Positions 16,916 through 26,734 are shown, numbered from the stretch's first letter. The stretch: DNA of 64,000 bases from Ahrensia kielensis DSM 5890 (GCF_000374465.1 NZ_KB894530.1:281179-345178), one strand, 5' to 3'. Numbers and translations are program-made. Notes: generated from the letters alone by a model not told the origin.

Positions 16916-17975
16916 AATTGGTCGTAAATATGTAATTTGTGACAAAGACCGGCATGGTAATTTGCGTTGGTATCTGCGCCTACGAGGCCGTCCTAAACAT
17001 CGTTTCAAGGAACTACCGTTCAACGAAGATGGTCAAATACGCACAGAATTCCTTCAGGAGTATGATGCAGCGTTCACCAACGCTATCATTTCAAATGGTG
17101 TGGAGGAAGTGCCCGCAGATGATAAATATAGTCTAAACTTTTTACTGAAGCAGTATTTTGCTTCGCAAAAATTCCGTAAGCAGAAAGCGGTTACTCAAAG
17201 AGACAAACGTAGTGTTTTGGAAAAGTACGCCGCTGAGCACGGTCATCGTCCCTATCGAGGTTTCACGCGTAAGCACTTGCAAATGAGCGTATCGAAGCGG
17301 GCTGATACACCAGCAGCAGCAGACAAACTGATAAAATACCTAAAGGCAGTTTTTAACTGGGCAATTATAGAGGACTTGGCTGAAAAGAATCCGGCTATCG
17401 GCATCGAAAAGATAAATAAGACTCAAGGCCACCATGCTTGGAGTATGGAGGAAATTGAAAAATTCAGATCGGTTCATCCGATCGGCACAATGGCTCGTGC
17501 AGCCTTAGAGCTGGCATTAAATACGGGTGCGCGAAGGGAAGATTTAATAAACTTAGGTCCGAAGAATTTGGTTGTGGATAAAATTACCTATACCCCTAGC
17601 AAGAGCACAAATAGTTCGAGCCAGAATAAAGTTACTAATCCAATGTTTAGGAGCACATTTATGGCGATTGAAGCCACACGTCAAAAGGGACTGACGTTCC
17701 TTTTGAACGAGTATAATCGCGGCTTTACTGGCAACGGGTTTGGAAACCGTATGCGAAAGTGGTGCGATGAAGCTGAGCTACCCCATTGTTCAACGCATGG
17801 GCTAAGAAAATCCGCGGCCATACGCCTTGCTTATGCAGGAGTAAGCGAGAGAGAACTCATGGCGGCCTTTGGTTGGAGCGATTCAAAGACTGCGCACTAT
17901 TATATAAAACAGGCTGATAATGACCGCCTGTCAGATAGTGCGTTTGCCAAACTAATGGCAAAAGAAGTGACATAA
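16884..17975 (+). CDS. Tyrosine recombinase (integrase)
   Basis: This 363-residue protein should integrate and excise the element at the neighbouring tRNA gene. A SAM-like core-binding region lies around residues 80-165. The catalytic domain has Arg217 or 218 in NTGARRED, His305 and Arg308 in STHGLRKSA, a Trp in place of the second His (FGWSDSKT), and a Tyr near 339 in AHYY as nucleophile. The ATG at 16884 is preferred over a TTG two codons earlier. It lies inside the end of the AlpA-like gene. The gene ends 95 bp from the tRNA 3' end, the usual arrangement for tRNA-targeting elements. All expected catalytic positions are present. Confidence 0.92.
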   Translation: MEQLLKTLKAKIGRKYVICDKDRHGNLRWYLRLRGRPKHRFKELPFNEDGQIRTEFLQEYDAAFTNAIISNGVEEVPADDKYSLNFLLKQYFASQKFRKQKAVTQRDKRSVLEKYAAEHGHRPYRGFTRKHLQMSVSKRADTPAAADKLIKYLKAVFNWAIIEDLAEKNPAIGIEKINKTQGHHAWSMEEIEKFRSVHPIGTMARAALELALNTGARREDLINLGPKNLVVDKITYTPSKSTNSSSQNKVTNPMFRSTFMAIEATRQKGLTFLLNEYNRGFTGNGFGNRMRKWCDEAELPHCSTHGLRKSAAIRLAYAGVSERELMAAFGWSDSKTAHYYIKQADNDRLSDSAFAKLMAKEVT

Positions 17976-18069
17976 AGTGAACAAAAATGTCCCACCTAAA
18001 TTTACGAAATCTCGAAAGTGGGATTAAAGCTTCAAATAACGCAATAAAATCAATGCAAACAAGGGGGAA

Positions 18070-18146
18070 TGGTGGGCCCGGAGGGACTCGAACCCCCGAC
18101 CAAGCGGTTATGAGCCGCCGGCTCTAACCAACTGAGCTACAGGCCC
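18070..18146 (-). tRNA. tRNA with anticodon CAT, probably tRNA-Ile2
   Basis: The cloverleaf folds well. The acceptor stem pairs GGGCCTG with CGGGCCC, the D arm is GCTC/GAGC, the anticodon stem pairs GGCGG with CCGCT around loop CTCATAA (anticodon CAT), and the T arm is GGGGG/CCCTC around TTCGAGT. The discriminator is A and CCA is encoded. The anticodon arm and following TTGGTC resemble the bacterial isoleucine tRNA whose C34 is changed to lysidine by TilS, more than elongator Met tRNA, so I favour Ile2. The 3' end faces the integrase gene and is the likely attachment site. Confidence 0.93.
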
Positions 18147-18378
18147 CACCTTGAAGTGTGCTGCATATTCCCTCAAACATTTTAGTCAATACTTATCTTA
18201 AAAAGAAAAGCACCCAACTTGCGAAAAGGTTCAATGCTATTGCGGTTGGTTAGCCTATTCTTTTTGCTACGACAAGCGCCCAATTTATATCTTGGAAATA
18301 TTTTATTCTCGTCACAATCCTAGCACATATCCAATAGATAAGCTTTTTCAGGGATGAAACTTTAGAGGCGAATTTACT

Positions 18379-19110
18379 ATGAAATTTTTGATGACACCCG
18401 CAATTGCTAGTCTAGCGGTACTTGGAGCCAGTGTTATGTCTTTGCCAGCCATGGCCGATGAATCACAAAAACCGACGATCTCTGTTACTGGCAACGGAAC
18501 CGCCAATGTTGCGCCAGATATGGCCATCATCTCAATGGGCGTGACCAAAGAAGCCGAAACGGCCCGCGAAGCATTGAACGCGAATACCGAGGCTATGAAA
18601 AAAGTGCTCGAAGAAATGCAAAGTGCAGGTATTGAAGCCCGCGATCTTCAGACATCTGATTTTTCCATTCAGCCGCAATATGTTTACCCAAATAACAGCA
18701 ATGATGAGCAAAAGCCTCGTATTACCGGCTATGTTGTTCGCAACAGCTTGAGTGTGCGGGTGCGCGACCTTGAAAAAGTTGGCGATGTCTTGGATGCATC
18801 GGTCTCGCTTGGCGTTAATGATGGCGGTAATCTTGTTTTCACCAATGACAATCCTGACGAAGTCATCAAGCAAGCACGCTCAAACGCTGTGAAAGACGCC
18901 ATCGCTAAAGCCAAGACTTTGGCAGAAGCTGCAGGTGTGGAGCTTGGAGCGATTAAAACAATCAGCGAGCAAGCTCAAAACGATGCGCCGCGCCCGATGG
19001 CTAAAATGCGCAGCATGGAAATGGTGGCATCGAGTGCGCCAGTGCCTATCGCTGCAGGCGAAAATAGCTATGATGTAACCGTCAATATTACATTCGAAAT
19101 CGCACAATAA
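18379..19110 (+). CDS. SIMPL (DUF541) domain periplasmic protein
   Basis: The 243-residue protein starts with a signal peptide (about 26 residues, cleavage after PAMA). The mature part is a SIMPL/DUF541 domain: ISVTGNGTANVAPDMAIISMGV, an amphipathic helix, FSIQPQYVY, GYVVRNSLSVRVRDL, and a C-terminal YDVTVNITFEI strand. Members are periplasmic or surface-associated and are linked to oxidative-stress protection in a few species, but the molecular function is unknown. The gene is the first of the core block after the tRNA and is convergent with the YHS gene, 2 bp apart. Confidence 0.88.
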   Translation: MKFLMTPAIASLAVLGASVMSLPAMADESQKPTISVTGNGTANVAPDMAIISMGVTKEAETAREALNANTEAMKKVLEEMQSAGIEARDLQTSDFSIQPQYVYPNNSNDEQKPRITGYVVRNSLSVRVRDLEKVGDVLDASVSLGVNDGGNLVFTNDNPDEVIKQARSNAVKDAIAKAKTLAEAAGVELGAIKTISEQAQNDAPRPMAKMRSMEMVASSAPVPIAAGENSYDVTVNITFEIAQ

Positions 19111-19120
19111 TTCTATTGTG
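19103..19120. terminator. Hairpin across convergent stop codons
   Basis: A 7-bp stem (cacaata, loop attc, tattgtg) spans the 2-bp gap and the two stop codons of the convergent SIMPL and YHS genes. It is AT-rich and short, so termination is plausible but weak. Confidence 0.35.
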
Positions 19121-19574
19121 AAAGCGAAGGCCAATTGCGATCACCAGCGACGATATTGCCGCTGGTATCACGTAGCCAGCGATTGCGAATATCTTTCGAC
19201 AGGTTGAGATATAGCCTGTTGTTCACCACCGTAAATGCTTCTGGATCAATTGGAGCCAACGCACCGTTGGCGACGGCAAAAGCACAATAACCACCATATT
19301 GCGGCATATATTTGGATGGGTTAGCGAGAAATAAATCGCGATTTTCCGCATTTGAAAACAGGTATGTTGAACCAGTGAACTCTACTGAAATCGAAGCATC
19401 ACCTTTTACAGCCATATTCTGTGTGAAGTACGCAACAGGGTCATAACCTTGAATGGCAACGCCATTTGAAAGATTTATTTTCGCAGCTTTTGCTGATTGT
19501 GCCATCAGAGCACCTGCCCCGAGCATTACTGAGAAAAACGAACGGCGGCAGAGTTTGTTTTTATAATTTTTCAT
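19113..19574 (-). CDS. YHS domain-containing exported protein
   Basis: The 153-residue protein has an N-terminal signal with CRRSFFSVMLGAGALMA, resembling a twin-arginine (Tat) signal, and an Ala-rich cleavage region. The mature part holds a YHS domain: VAIQGYDPVAYFTQ, YLFSNAENRDLFLANPSKYMPQYGGYCAFAV. Family members are secreted and may bind metal, with the Cys in GGYCAFA as a candidate ligand. It may act in the periplasm, but no substrate is known. The start follows no exceptional site, and it is transcribed towards the SIMPL gene. Confidence 0.82.
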   Translation of the reverse strand: MKNYKNKLCRRSFFSVMLGAGALMAQSAKAAKINLSNGVAIQGYDPVAYFTQNMAVKGDASISVEFTGSTYLFSNAENRDLFLANPSKYMPQYGGYCAFAVANGALAPIDPEAFTVVNNRLYLNLSKDIRNRWLRDTSGNIVAGDRNWPSLSQ

Positions 19575-19669
19575 AAATCAGCTCCATTCGTTTCATTGTC
19601 GCAAGCATGATCAATAAGTATCGAAAAATCAAAACACAGCTTTTGCCGACACCTCAATTTTATGTGAGC

Positions 19670-20266
19670 CTACCGTAGGTTTTTCACCCAGAAAGCCATC
19701 GACTTTTCTGTTTCTTCTATATCGCCAAGGTCTTTCCACGGAAAACTGGCTTTGATATCAGCAAGTTGCCCATACCCTATACGCTGCCAAAATGCGTCAA
19801 GTGGCACATAGTCTTGAGGCTTTTCCGGTGCGTCAGCATTCCTGATAACCGCGCTGAACACAGTCTGATGAAACCCTTGCCGCGCGGCCTCTGCTTCCCT
19901 TAAATCGAAAAACTGTCTGCCTGCGCCTAGGCCTCGAAAGTCAGGCAGAAGAACCGATTCTGCAAGATAGAAAATTTGAGAGACATCATAACCAGCCAAT
20001 TGCAAGGGCGCTGCAAAGGCCTCATCATGATCGGCAAGCGGCATTGCTGTTGAAGCACCAACAATATCGCCGGCATTAAAAGCGCCGACCATGAAAGTGC
20101 GCTCATTGTCCACATATGAGCGCAAATAGCTGCGCTCATAATCCATATCGCCATCATATAAATATGGCCATTCGCGAAACACTCTCATGCGCAAATATGC
20201 AAGATCATCAATGTAATGATGAAAATCCGAATGTGTTATCGGACGAATTTCTAGTTTCGCGTCCAC
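19670..20266 (-). CDS. GNAT-family N-acetyltransferase
   Basis: The 198-residue protein has the GNAT fold: EIRPITHSDF at the N-terminus, DIVGASTAMP in the central sheet, LAESVLLPDFRGLGAGRQFFDLRE as the acetyl-CoA motif A, and a C-terminal region ending in FWQRIGYGQ. It starts with GTG 4 bp after the stop of the upstream NTF2-like gene, so translation is probably coupled. The acceptor molecule cannot be told. Confidence 0.82.
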   Translation of the reverse strand: MDAKLEIRPITHSDFHHYIDDLAYLRMRVFREWPYLYDGDMDYERSYLRSYVDNERTFMVGAFNAGDIVGASTAMPLADHDEAFAAPLQLAGYDVSQIFYLAESVLLPDFRGLGAGRQFFDLREAEAARQGFHQTVFSAVIRNADAPEKPQDYVPLDAFWQRIGYGQLADIKASFPWKDLGDIEETEKSMAFWVKNLR

Positions 20267-20270
20267 CAGA

Positions 20271-20678
20271 TCAAGAAACCTGTGCGATCCAATCGTTCAA
20301 ATTATAATAGGTCGTAACGCGGGTAATTAATCCGTCATCAACCTCAAAGAATATACCCGCAGGTAGATCATAAGTTTGACCATTGGCTGCCGGCAAGCCT
20401 TCTGCTGTTGAAATATATTTGCCATGCACGGTAAATTCAGCAGCGGCGCGCACGCCGCCTTCATCAACCATAATAGCGATATCTGTGAGCTCTTCTTTGT
20501 AATGGCATGCCATCTCGCCATTGAACCAACGGAATTTATCTTTGCCAATCTGGCGTTCACCCTGATTGATGTCATGCGCGACATCATCATGCAGCAGCGC
20601 AAGCATAGCTTCGCTATCGCTGTCATTGAAGGCTGCGAAGTATTTTGAAATAATTTCGTGGGTTGTGTTCTGGCTCAT
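20271..20678 (-). CDS. NTF2/SnoaL-like domain protein
   Basis: This 135-residue protein has the ketosteroid-isomerase-like fold. HEIISKYFAAFNDSDSEAMLALLHDDVAHD is the typical N-terminal helix pair, and later strands include IMVDEGGVRAAAEFTVHGKY and GLITRVTTYYNLNDWI. Members are small enzymes or binding proteins of many kinds. It forms a pair with the GNAT gene downstream. Function unknown beyond the fold. Confidence 0.8.
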   Translation of the reverse strand: MSQNTTHEIISKYFAAFNDSDSEAMLALLHDDVAHDINQGERQIGKDKFRWFNGEMACHYKEELTDIAIMVDEGGVRAAAEFTVHGKYISTAEGLPAANGQTYDLPAGIFFEVDDGLITRVTTYYNLNDWIAQVS

Positions 20679-20745
20679 GAAATGTCCAATCCGCTAAGCT
20701 GTGTTGTGCGCAAAGTTAAATCCTGCGCGAGGTGATCATGCAAGC

Positions 20746-21198
20746 TTAAAGCGAACCATCGACCAAGTGTTCCAAATATTCTCCGTCATGGGTCATATCT
20801 TGCTCAAAGGCTGTCACCGCGCGTTGCATAGAAATATCGGCTTTATGAACACTGCTTGCATCGCCACTAATCAAAGGGTGCCAATCAAAAAGAGGTTTCC
20901 CCTCATTGAGCAAACGATAGGCACAAGTGGTTGGCAACCAAGCAATTTCACCAACATTTTGCGGTGTCAATTTCACGCAATCAGAGACTTTTTGTTGACG
21001 GTTTTCATAATCTGAGCAGCGGCAACTATCTGCATCAAACAAGCGGCAAGCAACCGTCGTGTAATAAATCTCATCGGTATCATCATCGATAAGTTTAGAC
21101 ATGCAGCATTTACCACAGCCATCGCATAGGGCTTCCCACTCGCCAGCCGTCATTTCAGCCAGTGTTTTTTCTTCCCAGTAAGGTTTCTCTACAGTCAC
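20746..21198 (-). CDS. YcgN-family cysteine cluster protein (UPF0260)
   Basis: The 150-residue protein carries the UPF0260 cysteine pattern: LCDGCGKCCMSKL, then ACRLFDADSCRCSDYENR, later TCAYRLLNEGKPLFDWHPL. These cysteines suggest an Fe-S or zinc site. The family is widely conserved in Proteobacteria without a proven function. The start is a GTG. It lies 34 bp after the dciA stop, in the same direction, and may share its transcript. Confidence 0.88.
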   Translation of the reverse strand: MTVEKPYWEEKTLAEMTAGEWEALCDGCGKCCMSKLIDDDTDEIYYTTVACRLFDADSCRCSDYENRQQKVSDCVKLTPQNVGEIAWLPTTCAYRLLNEGKPLFDWHPLISGDASSVHKADISMQRAVTAFEQDMTHDGEYLEHLVDGSL

Positions 21199-21232
21199 TT
21201 TATTTGCTCAGTTTTTTTAGTGGGTGATGCGA

Positions 21233-21700
21233 TTACTTCTTATCGCGCATGACGCTTTGTCCAAACCGCTTGAGAGATTCTTTTAAGGCTTCGTCCTCAA
21301 TCCCGTCTGCCAGTCTATCTATCTTGCGTTTCTCACCCTCAGTGATGGGTTTCAAGCGCTTTTTCGGTTTTTTCTTTTCGATAGGTTTTTGCATGAGCTT
21401 AATGCGTCCGATTGCACGATATCCCATGAAAGCGTTCACGCGGTCTATGACTTCACCTGTCTGGTGCTGAATGTGCAATGCGGCCATGCCTTCTGCAGCG
21501 ACGAGAAGTGTGCCGGGCTGAAAGGCATCGTCCTCGCTTGCTCGGCTTGGCCAACGCACTTTGATCGGCATCGACATGTCAGCCAAATCACGGCCTACGA
21601 TTTCACTCCAAGCGGTAATCAACGCTGTTGATACCCCTGCCCGCTTGGCCAACAAAGGATCAAGAATTTTATTGATATATCCGGCTGCCGATTTCGACAT
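21233..21700 (-). CDS. dciA: DciA-family (DUF721) DnaB loader-like protein
   Basis: The 155-residue protein belongs to DUF721, whose member DciA interacts with DnaA and DnaB and is the ancestral helicase operator/loader in bacteria lacking DnaC. The core is seen in ILDPLLAKRAGVSTALITAWSEIVG, TLLVAAEGMAALHIQHQT, and VNAFMGYRAIGRIKLMQ. The C-terminal third is basic and low in complexity, with KKKPKKRLKP, as in other members. I start at the ATG at 21700, preceded by AAGGA; a much longer frame upstream overlaps mutY's promoter and has no resemblance. It is divergent from mutY. Confidence 0.85.
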   Translation of the reverse strand: MSKSAAGYINKILDPLLAKRAGVSTALITAWSEIVGRDLADMSMPIKVRWPSRASEDDAFQPGTLLVAAEGMAALHIQHQTGEVIDRVNAFMGYRAIGRIKLMQKPIEKKKPKKRLKPITEGEKRKIDRLADGIEDEALKESLKRFGQSVMRDKK

Positions 21701-21796
21701 CGTGATTTCCTTTGATTTGGCCTTTTCAATAGCCCTCAAGCAGCAATTGCGCAAATTAGAGTTGATCTTTGTCCAACGCTTTCGATACACCGCAGC

Positions 21797-22861
21797 ATGG
21801 ATGACACTCATAACATAAGCGCGAAACTGCTTGACTGGTACGATGTACACGCACGCGAATTGCCTTGGCGCATATCGCCGCAAGATCGTGCACGCGGTGT
21901 TTTGCCAGATCCCTATCGTGTTTGGATGTCTGAAATCATGCTGCAGCAAACAACTGTCGCCACCGTGAAGGACTATTTTTTAAAGTTCACGGCGAAATGG
22001 CCAAATGTTGAAGCTTTATCAAAAGCCAGCGAAGATGATGTTCTACGCGCTTGGGCTGGTCTTGGTTACTATTCACGGGCACGCAATTTAAAGAAATGCG
22101 CCGATATGGTGGTTGCCGAACATGGTGGCAATTTCCCTGCAGATGTTAAGGCGCTGAAAGCCTTGCCCGGTATTGGCGATTATACCGCCGCAGCCATCGC
22201 ATCCATTGCCTTCGATATTCCAGCGCCTGTTGTGGATGGTAATGTGGAGCGTGTTTTTTCACGCCTTTTCGCCATTGATACGCCTCTGCCTGCAGCAAAA
22301 TCGCTTATTAAGATCAAGGTTGAAGATGCTTTGTGCTCAAAGAGGGCTGGTGATTTTGCTCAAGCGACGATGGATTTAGGCGCAACGATCTGCACCCCTA
22401 AGAAACCAGCCTGCACGCACTGCCCTATCCGTGATAATTGCCGCGCGCTGGCTGATTTTGATCCGGAATTATTTCCTTATAAGCTTGCCAAGAAAGAAAA
22501 GCCCAAACGCAAAGGGGCAGCCTTTGTTGCCGTTTCGCCATCTGGTGATGTTTTATTGGAGCAGCGCCCTTCAAGCGGACTTTTAGCGTCCATGGCACAG
22601 GTGCCAACAACCGAGTGGAACTCACGACAAGACGGTGTGACAGACATCAATGGCGCACCATTTTCTGCTGACTGGAAACATCGCGGCACAATCCGCCATG
22701 TTTTTACGCATTTTGAACTCGAACTCATTGTATGGCATGCGGAAAATGTACATTCTGACGGTGAAAACTATTGGTGGTCAACGCGCGAAAATTTGCCTGA
22801 TGAAGCGCTGCCCACTGTCATGAAAAAAGTAATTTCATGTGCCATACCTGACCTCTTTTAA
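21797..22861 (+). CDS. mutY: A/G-specific adenine glycosylase
   Basis: MutY removes adenine mispaired with 8-oxoguanine. The 354-residue protein has the HhH-GPD fold: WRISPQDRARGVLPDPYRVWMSEIMLQQTTV with the catalytic Glu, the helix-hairpin-helix ALPGIGDYTAAAIASIAF followed by catalytic Asp in VVDGNVERV, and the 4Fe-4S ligands in ICTPKKPACTHCPIRDNC. A NUDIX-like C-terminal domain starts around GAAFVAVSPSGDVLLEQRP and reads the oxidised base. Divergent from dciA and followed after 18 bp by a HAD phosphatase gene. Confidence 0.96.
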   Translation: MDDTHNISAKLLDWYDVHARELPWRISPQDRARGVLPDPYRVWMSEIMLQQTTVATVKDYFLKFTAKWPNVEALSKASEDDVLRAWAGLGYYSRARNLKKCADMVVAEHGGNFPADVKALKALPGIGDYTAAAIASIAFDIPAPVVDGNVERVFSRLFAIDTPLPAAKSLIKIKVEDALCSKRAGDFAQATMDLGATICTPKKPACTHCPIRDNCRALADFDPELFPYKLAKKEKPKRKGAAFVAVSPSGDVLLEQRPSSGLLASMAQVPTTEWNSRQDGVTDINGAPFSADWKHRGTIRHVFTHFELELIVWHAENVHSDGENYWWSTRENLPDEALPTVMKKVISCAIPDLF

Positions 22862-22879
22862 AACAATGATTGAGTAATA

Positions 22880-23485
22880 ATGACTGAGATAAAACACATC
22901 GTTTTCGATATTGGACAAATCCTGATCCATTATGATCCGAATATTCCTTTCTCAAACCTCATTCCAGATGAAGAAAAGCGTCAATTTTTCTTTGACAAAA
23001 TATGTACGAGCGCATGGAATATTGAGCAAGATCGTGGCCGCACATGGCCAGAGGCTGAAGCGTTGTTGATTGCAGAATACCCTGATTGGGAAACTGAAAT
23101 TCGCGCTTTTCGCAAGCATTGGCACGAAATGGTTTCCCACGCTTTGGATGAGCGTGTCGGCCATTTATTGCGCCTTCAAGACGAAGGCCATGATGTAACG
23201 CTGCTTACCAATTTTGCATCCGACACTTTTCGCCAAGCGCAAGAAATGTATCCATTCTTGAAAACAGGGCGCGGCGTTACGGTTTCTGGTGATGTCAAAC
23301 TCATCAAACCTGACCCAGCCATTTATGAACTACATGTAGAAACATTTGATCTTGAACCATCAAAAACACTGTTCATTGATGATAGCCTGCCCAACATTGA
23401 AGCCTGCCGCGCACTAGGCTGGCATGGCATTCATCTAACACCAGATATGGACCTTGCCCCTGAGCTTCACAAACTCGGTCTTTAA
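22880..23485 (+). CDS. HAD-superfamily hydrolase (HAD-IA)
   Basis: The 201-residue protein is a small HAD phosphatase like YihX. Motif I is VFDIGQILIHYD, with Asp nucleophile but Gly in place of the second Asp, as in the D-x-G-N subgroup; the usual Asn after the Gly is Gln here. Motif II is TLLTNFA, motif III lies in KLIKPDPAIY, and motif IV is FIDDSLPNIEA. The cap is helical and inserted after motif I. Substrate unknown. It follows mutY closely and is ended by a strong hairpin terminator. Confidence 0.86.
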   Translation: MTEIKHIVFDIGQILIHYDPNIPFSNLIPDEEKRQFFFDKICTSAWNIEQDRGRTWPEAEALLIAEYPDWETEIRAFRKHWHEMVSHALDERVGHLLRLQDEGHDVTLLTNFASDTFRQAQEMYPFLKTGRGVTVSGDVKLIKPDPAIYELHVETFDLEPSKTLFIDDSLPNIEACRALGWHGIHLTPDMDLAPELHKLGL

Positions 23486-23492
23486 AACTGAA

Positions 23493-23520
23493 AACGCTCC
23501 GGCATTTCTGACGGAGCGTT
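23493..23520. terminator. Bidirectional hairpin terminator
   Basis: A 9-bp perfect stem (aacgctccg / cggagcgtt) with a 10-base loop sits between the convergent HAD phosphatase and ccrM genes. The A-run before and mixed pyrimidines after it suit termination from both sides. Confidence 0.7.
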
Positions 23521-23574
23521 CTCTCAGTAGGCTTGGTACGAGATACTGGAGGCCAAGCTAAGTTCTATATTCTT

Positions 23575-24741
<1,167 letters not shown>

Positions 24742-24792
24742 CTATGTGCCTATGGTTACTGATCAGGGTAAACGTCTGGTGAACGTTTATGG

Positions 24793-24816
24793 TTAATGAC
24801 AATTAAATTGTGTTAA
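24793..24816. promoter_or_regulatory. Three TTAA half-sites at 10-bp spacing (possible CtrA box)
   Basis: TTAA occurs at 24793, 24803 and 24813 in the gap between ccrM and the divergent phosphorylase gene. CtrA, the alphaproteobacterial cell-cycle regulator, binds TTAA-N7-TTAA and controls ccrM in several species. Here the spacers are 6 rather than 7 bases. The fit is therefore imperfect, and the AT-rich context makes chance possible. Confidence 0.3.
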
Positions 24817-24970
24817 TTTGAATTTACATATGCCCTTGAACTTCAATGACTTGTCGCTCAGTGCCTAAAATTTAAGCAGACATGAAAACATTTGTGCAGC
24901 GCAATGGCTGGACAGTTTGCGACCTCTGCCCCCAAATACATATTTGATAGATTCAGTGACGGAGTTGTTC

Positions 24971-26734
24971 GTGCTAAAAACGCAATCTGAAAAAGTATCC
25001 CAGCGTTTAATGAACAATCTGGCTCAGCTCATTGCGGCCGTTTACCCAGAACATGATACCGATACGCTCAGCCAAAATGTGATTGATCGCTTCTGGCAAA
25101 ATGGCAAACGGCCCCGCATGCGCGGACGCGTTGCTGGAAATGCGCAATGGAGCGAAAAAGACAATTATCTGATCGCCTATGGCAATACGATTATTGATGG
25201 CGAACACAAGCCGCTTGATCTATTGCGTGACTTTGCAGAACAGCACTTGGAAGGCACGATAAACGGGATCCACATTTTACCGTTTTTCCCTTTTACTTCC
25301 GATGATGGCTTTGCTGTAACAGACTACCGACAGGTCAATAGCGAGCTTGGTGCTTGGGAAGACATTACAAGAATTAGCGAGCATTTTCGCCTAATGTCGG
25401 ATCTTGTTTTGAACCATGGCTCAAGCCAAAGCGTATGGTTTAACGACTATCTGCAAGGGCACGCACCCTATGATAAATATTTTTTCGAAGCATCACCTGA
25501 CGATGATTTGAGCGACGTTGTTCGCCCAAGAGCGCACCCTCTTCTGCGCGAAGTTGAAACAGCCAATGGCACCAAGCATGTGTGGTGTACATTTAGTCAC
25601 GACCAAGTGGACTTCGATTTTCGCAACCCCGATGTGTTGTTAGAATTTCTAGAAATTCTACGATTTCATATCGATATGGGCGTGCGCACCGTGCGCCTTG
25701 ATGCTGTTGCTTTTCTTTGGAAACAAGCAGGTACAAGCAGCATTCATTTAAAGCAAACACATGATATCGTGAAAATAATGCGCCTGCTTTGCGATTACTG
25801 CGAAGAACGCGTCATATTGATTACCGAGACCAATGTACCGCGCGCTGAAAATCTTAGTTATTTCGGCAATCGCAATGAAGCACATATGGTTTATAATTTT
25901 TCATTACCGCCATTGGTGCTTCACGCGCTTCTTAAAGGGACGTCAAAATATTTAAAAGCATGGCAAATGAGTATGCCGCCCGCCCAACTTGGATGTACCT
26001 ATTTCAATTTTACCGCCTCTCATGACGGCATAGGATTGCGCCCAGCAGAGGGCATTATTCCAAACGATCAACTCACGGAAATGCTTAACACTGTGCAAAG
26101 TTTCGGTGCGCGCGTTTCAATGCGCGAGACGAAAGACGGGCCTAAACCATATGAGCTTAATGTTGCGCTTTTCGATGCGTTTAAAGGCACTGTGGATGGC
26201 GTTGACGAGTACCAAGAAGAGAGATTTATTTGCAGTCAAACAATCGCTATGGGCTTAGAAGGCATACCAGCTTTCTACTTCCATTCGCTTGTGGCTGCAG
26301 GCAACGATAGCGAAGGCGTTGAGCGTCTAGGGTATAACCGCGCAATCAACCGCGCACGCTTTGATTATTCTGATCTACGGGCCGAATTAAGCAACCCGCA
26401 AAACCCTCAAGCTATTGTATTTAATGAACTTAAGCGCAGAATAAGAATCCGCAGTAAACAGCCAGCATTCCACCCAAATGCAACTCAATTTACATTGCAT
26501 CTTGGCGACGAAATTTTCGGATTTTGGCGGCAAAGCCTTGATCGGGCGCAATCTATTTTCGCCATTTCAAACCTTACAAAAGATGAAATTTCTCTACCAG
26601 CTGTTTCACTCAATCTCATTGATGGCAATGACTGGATGGACTTGTTGACCGGCGCTTCCATCCAATCTCTTGAGGGAGATTTAACGCTTGCTCCATACCA
26701 AACCATGTGGATCACGAACCGGATGGCCAATTAA
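24971..26734 (+). CDS. GH13_18 sugar phosphorylase, probable glucosylglycerate phosphorylase
   Basis: This 587-residue enzyme belongs to the sucrose-phosphorylase group of GH13. It has HILPFFPFTSDDGFAVTDY, the nucleophile Asp in VRLDAVAFLWK, the acid/base Glu in LITETNVP, and ASHDGIGLRP with the stabilising Asp. Its operon partners make glucosylglycerate, so phosphorolysis of glucosylglycerate to glucose-1-phosphate and glycerate is the most likely reaction (as described for related YcjM-type enzymes). I start at GTG 24971 because GGAG lies 6 bases upstream; a TTG 18 codons earlier has no site. The stop overlaps the next start (TAATG). Confidence 0.82.
   Translation: MLKTQSEKVSQRLMNNLAQLIAAVYPEHDTDTLSQNVIDRFWQNGKRPRMRGRVAGNAQWSEKDNYLIAYGNTIIDGEHKPLDLLRDFAEQHLEGTINGIHILPFFPFTSDDGFAVTDYRQVNSELGAWEDITRISEHFRLMSDLVLNHGSSQSVWFNDYLQGHAPYDKYFFEASPDDDLSDVVRPRAHPLLREVETANGTKHVWCTFSHDQVDFDFRNPDVLLEFLEILRFHIDMGVRTVRLDAVAFLWKQAGTSSIHLKQTHDIVKIMRLLCDYCEERVILITETNVPRAENLSYFGNRNEAHMVYNFSLPPLVLHALLKGTSKYLKAWQMSMPPAQLGCTYFNFTASHDGIGLRPAEGIIPNDQLTEMLNTVQSFGARVSMRETKDGPKPYELNVALFDAFKGTVDGVDEYQEERFICSQTIAMGLEGIPAFYFHSLVAAGNDSEGVERLGYNRAINRARFDYSDLRAELSNPQNPQAIVFNELKRRIRIRSKQPAFHPNATQFTLHLGDEIFGFWRQSLDRAQSIFAISNLTKDEISLPAVSLNLIDGNDWMDLLTGASIQSLEGDLTLAPYQTMWITNRMAN

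Larger units (their letters stand above)
12407..18072 (-). mobile_element. Putative integrative and mobilizable element at a tRNA gene
   Basis: The block holds a relaxase, a ribbon-helix-helix accessory gene, a candidate oriT, two unknown genes, an AlpA-like regulator and a tyrosine integrase that ends about 95 bp from the 3' end of a tRNA gene. This is the layout of an element that integrates at the tRNA 3' end and can be mobilised by a helper. No type IV secretion genes are present, so it would not be self-transmissible. The right border is the tRNA. The left border (about 12.4 kb) is placed only from base composition and gene content, because no second att copy was seen. Confidence 0.55.

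Noticed and set aside
18070-18146. Elongator tRNA-Met as identity of the CAT tRNA
   Set aside because: Not excluded, but the anticodon arm and the TTGGTC that follows look more like the lysidine-type tRNA-Ile2.
18532-18873. A 113-codon frame antisense to the SIMPL gene
   Set aside because: It is a shadow of a conserved coding frame and has no start signal.
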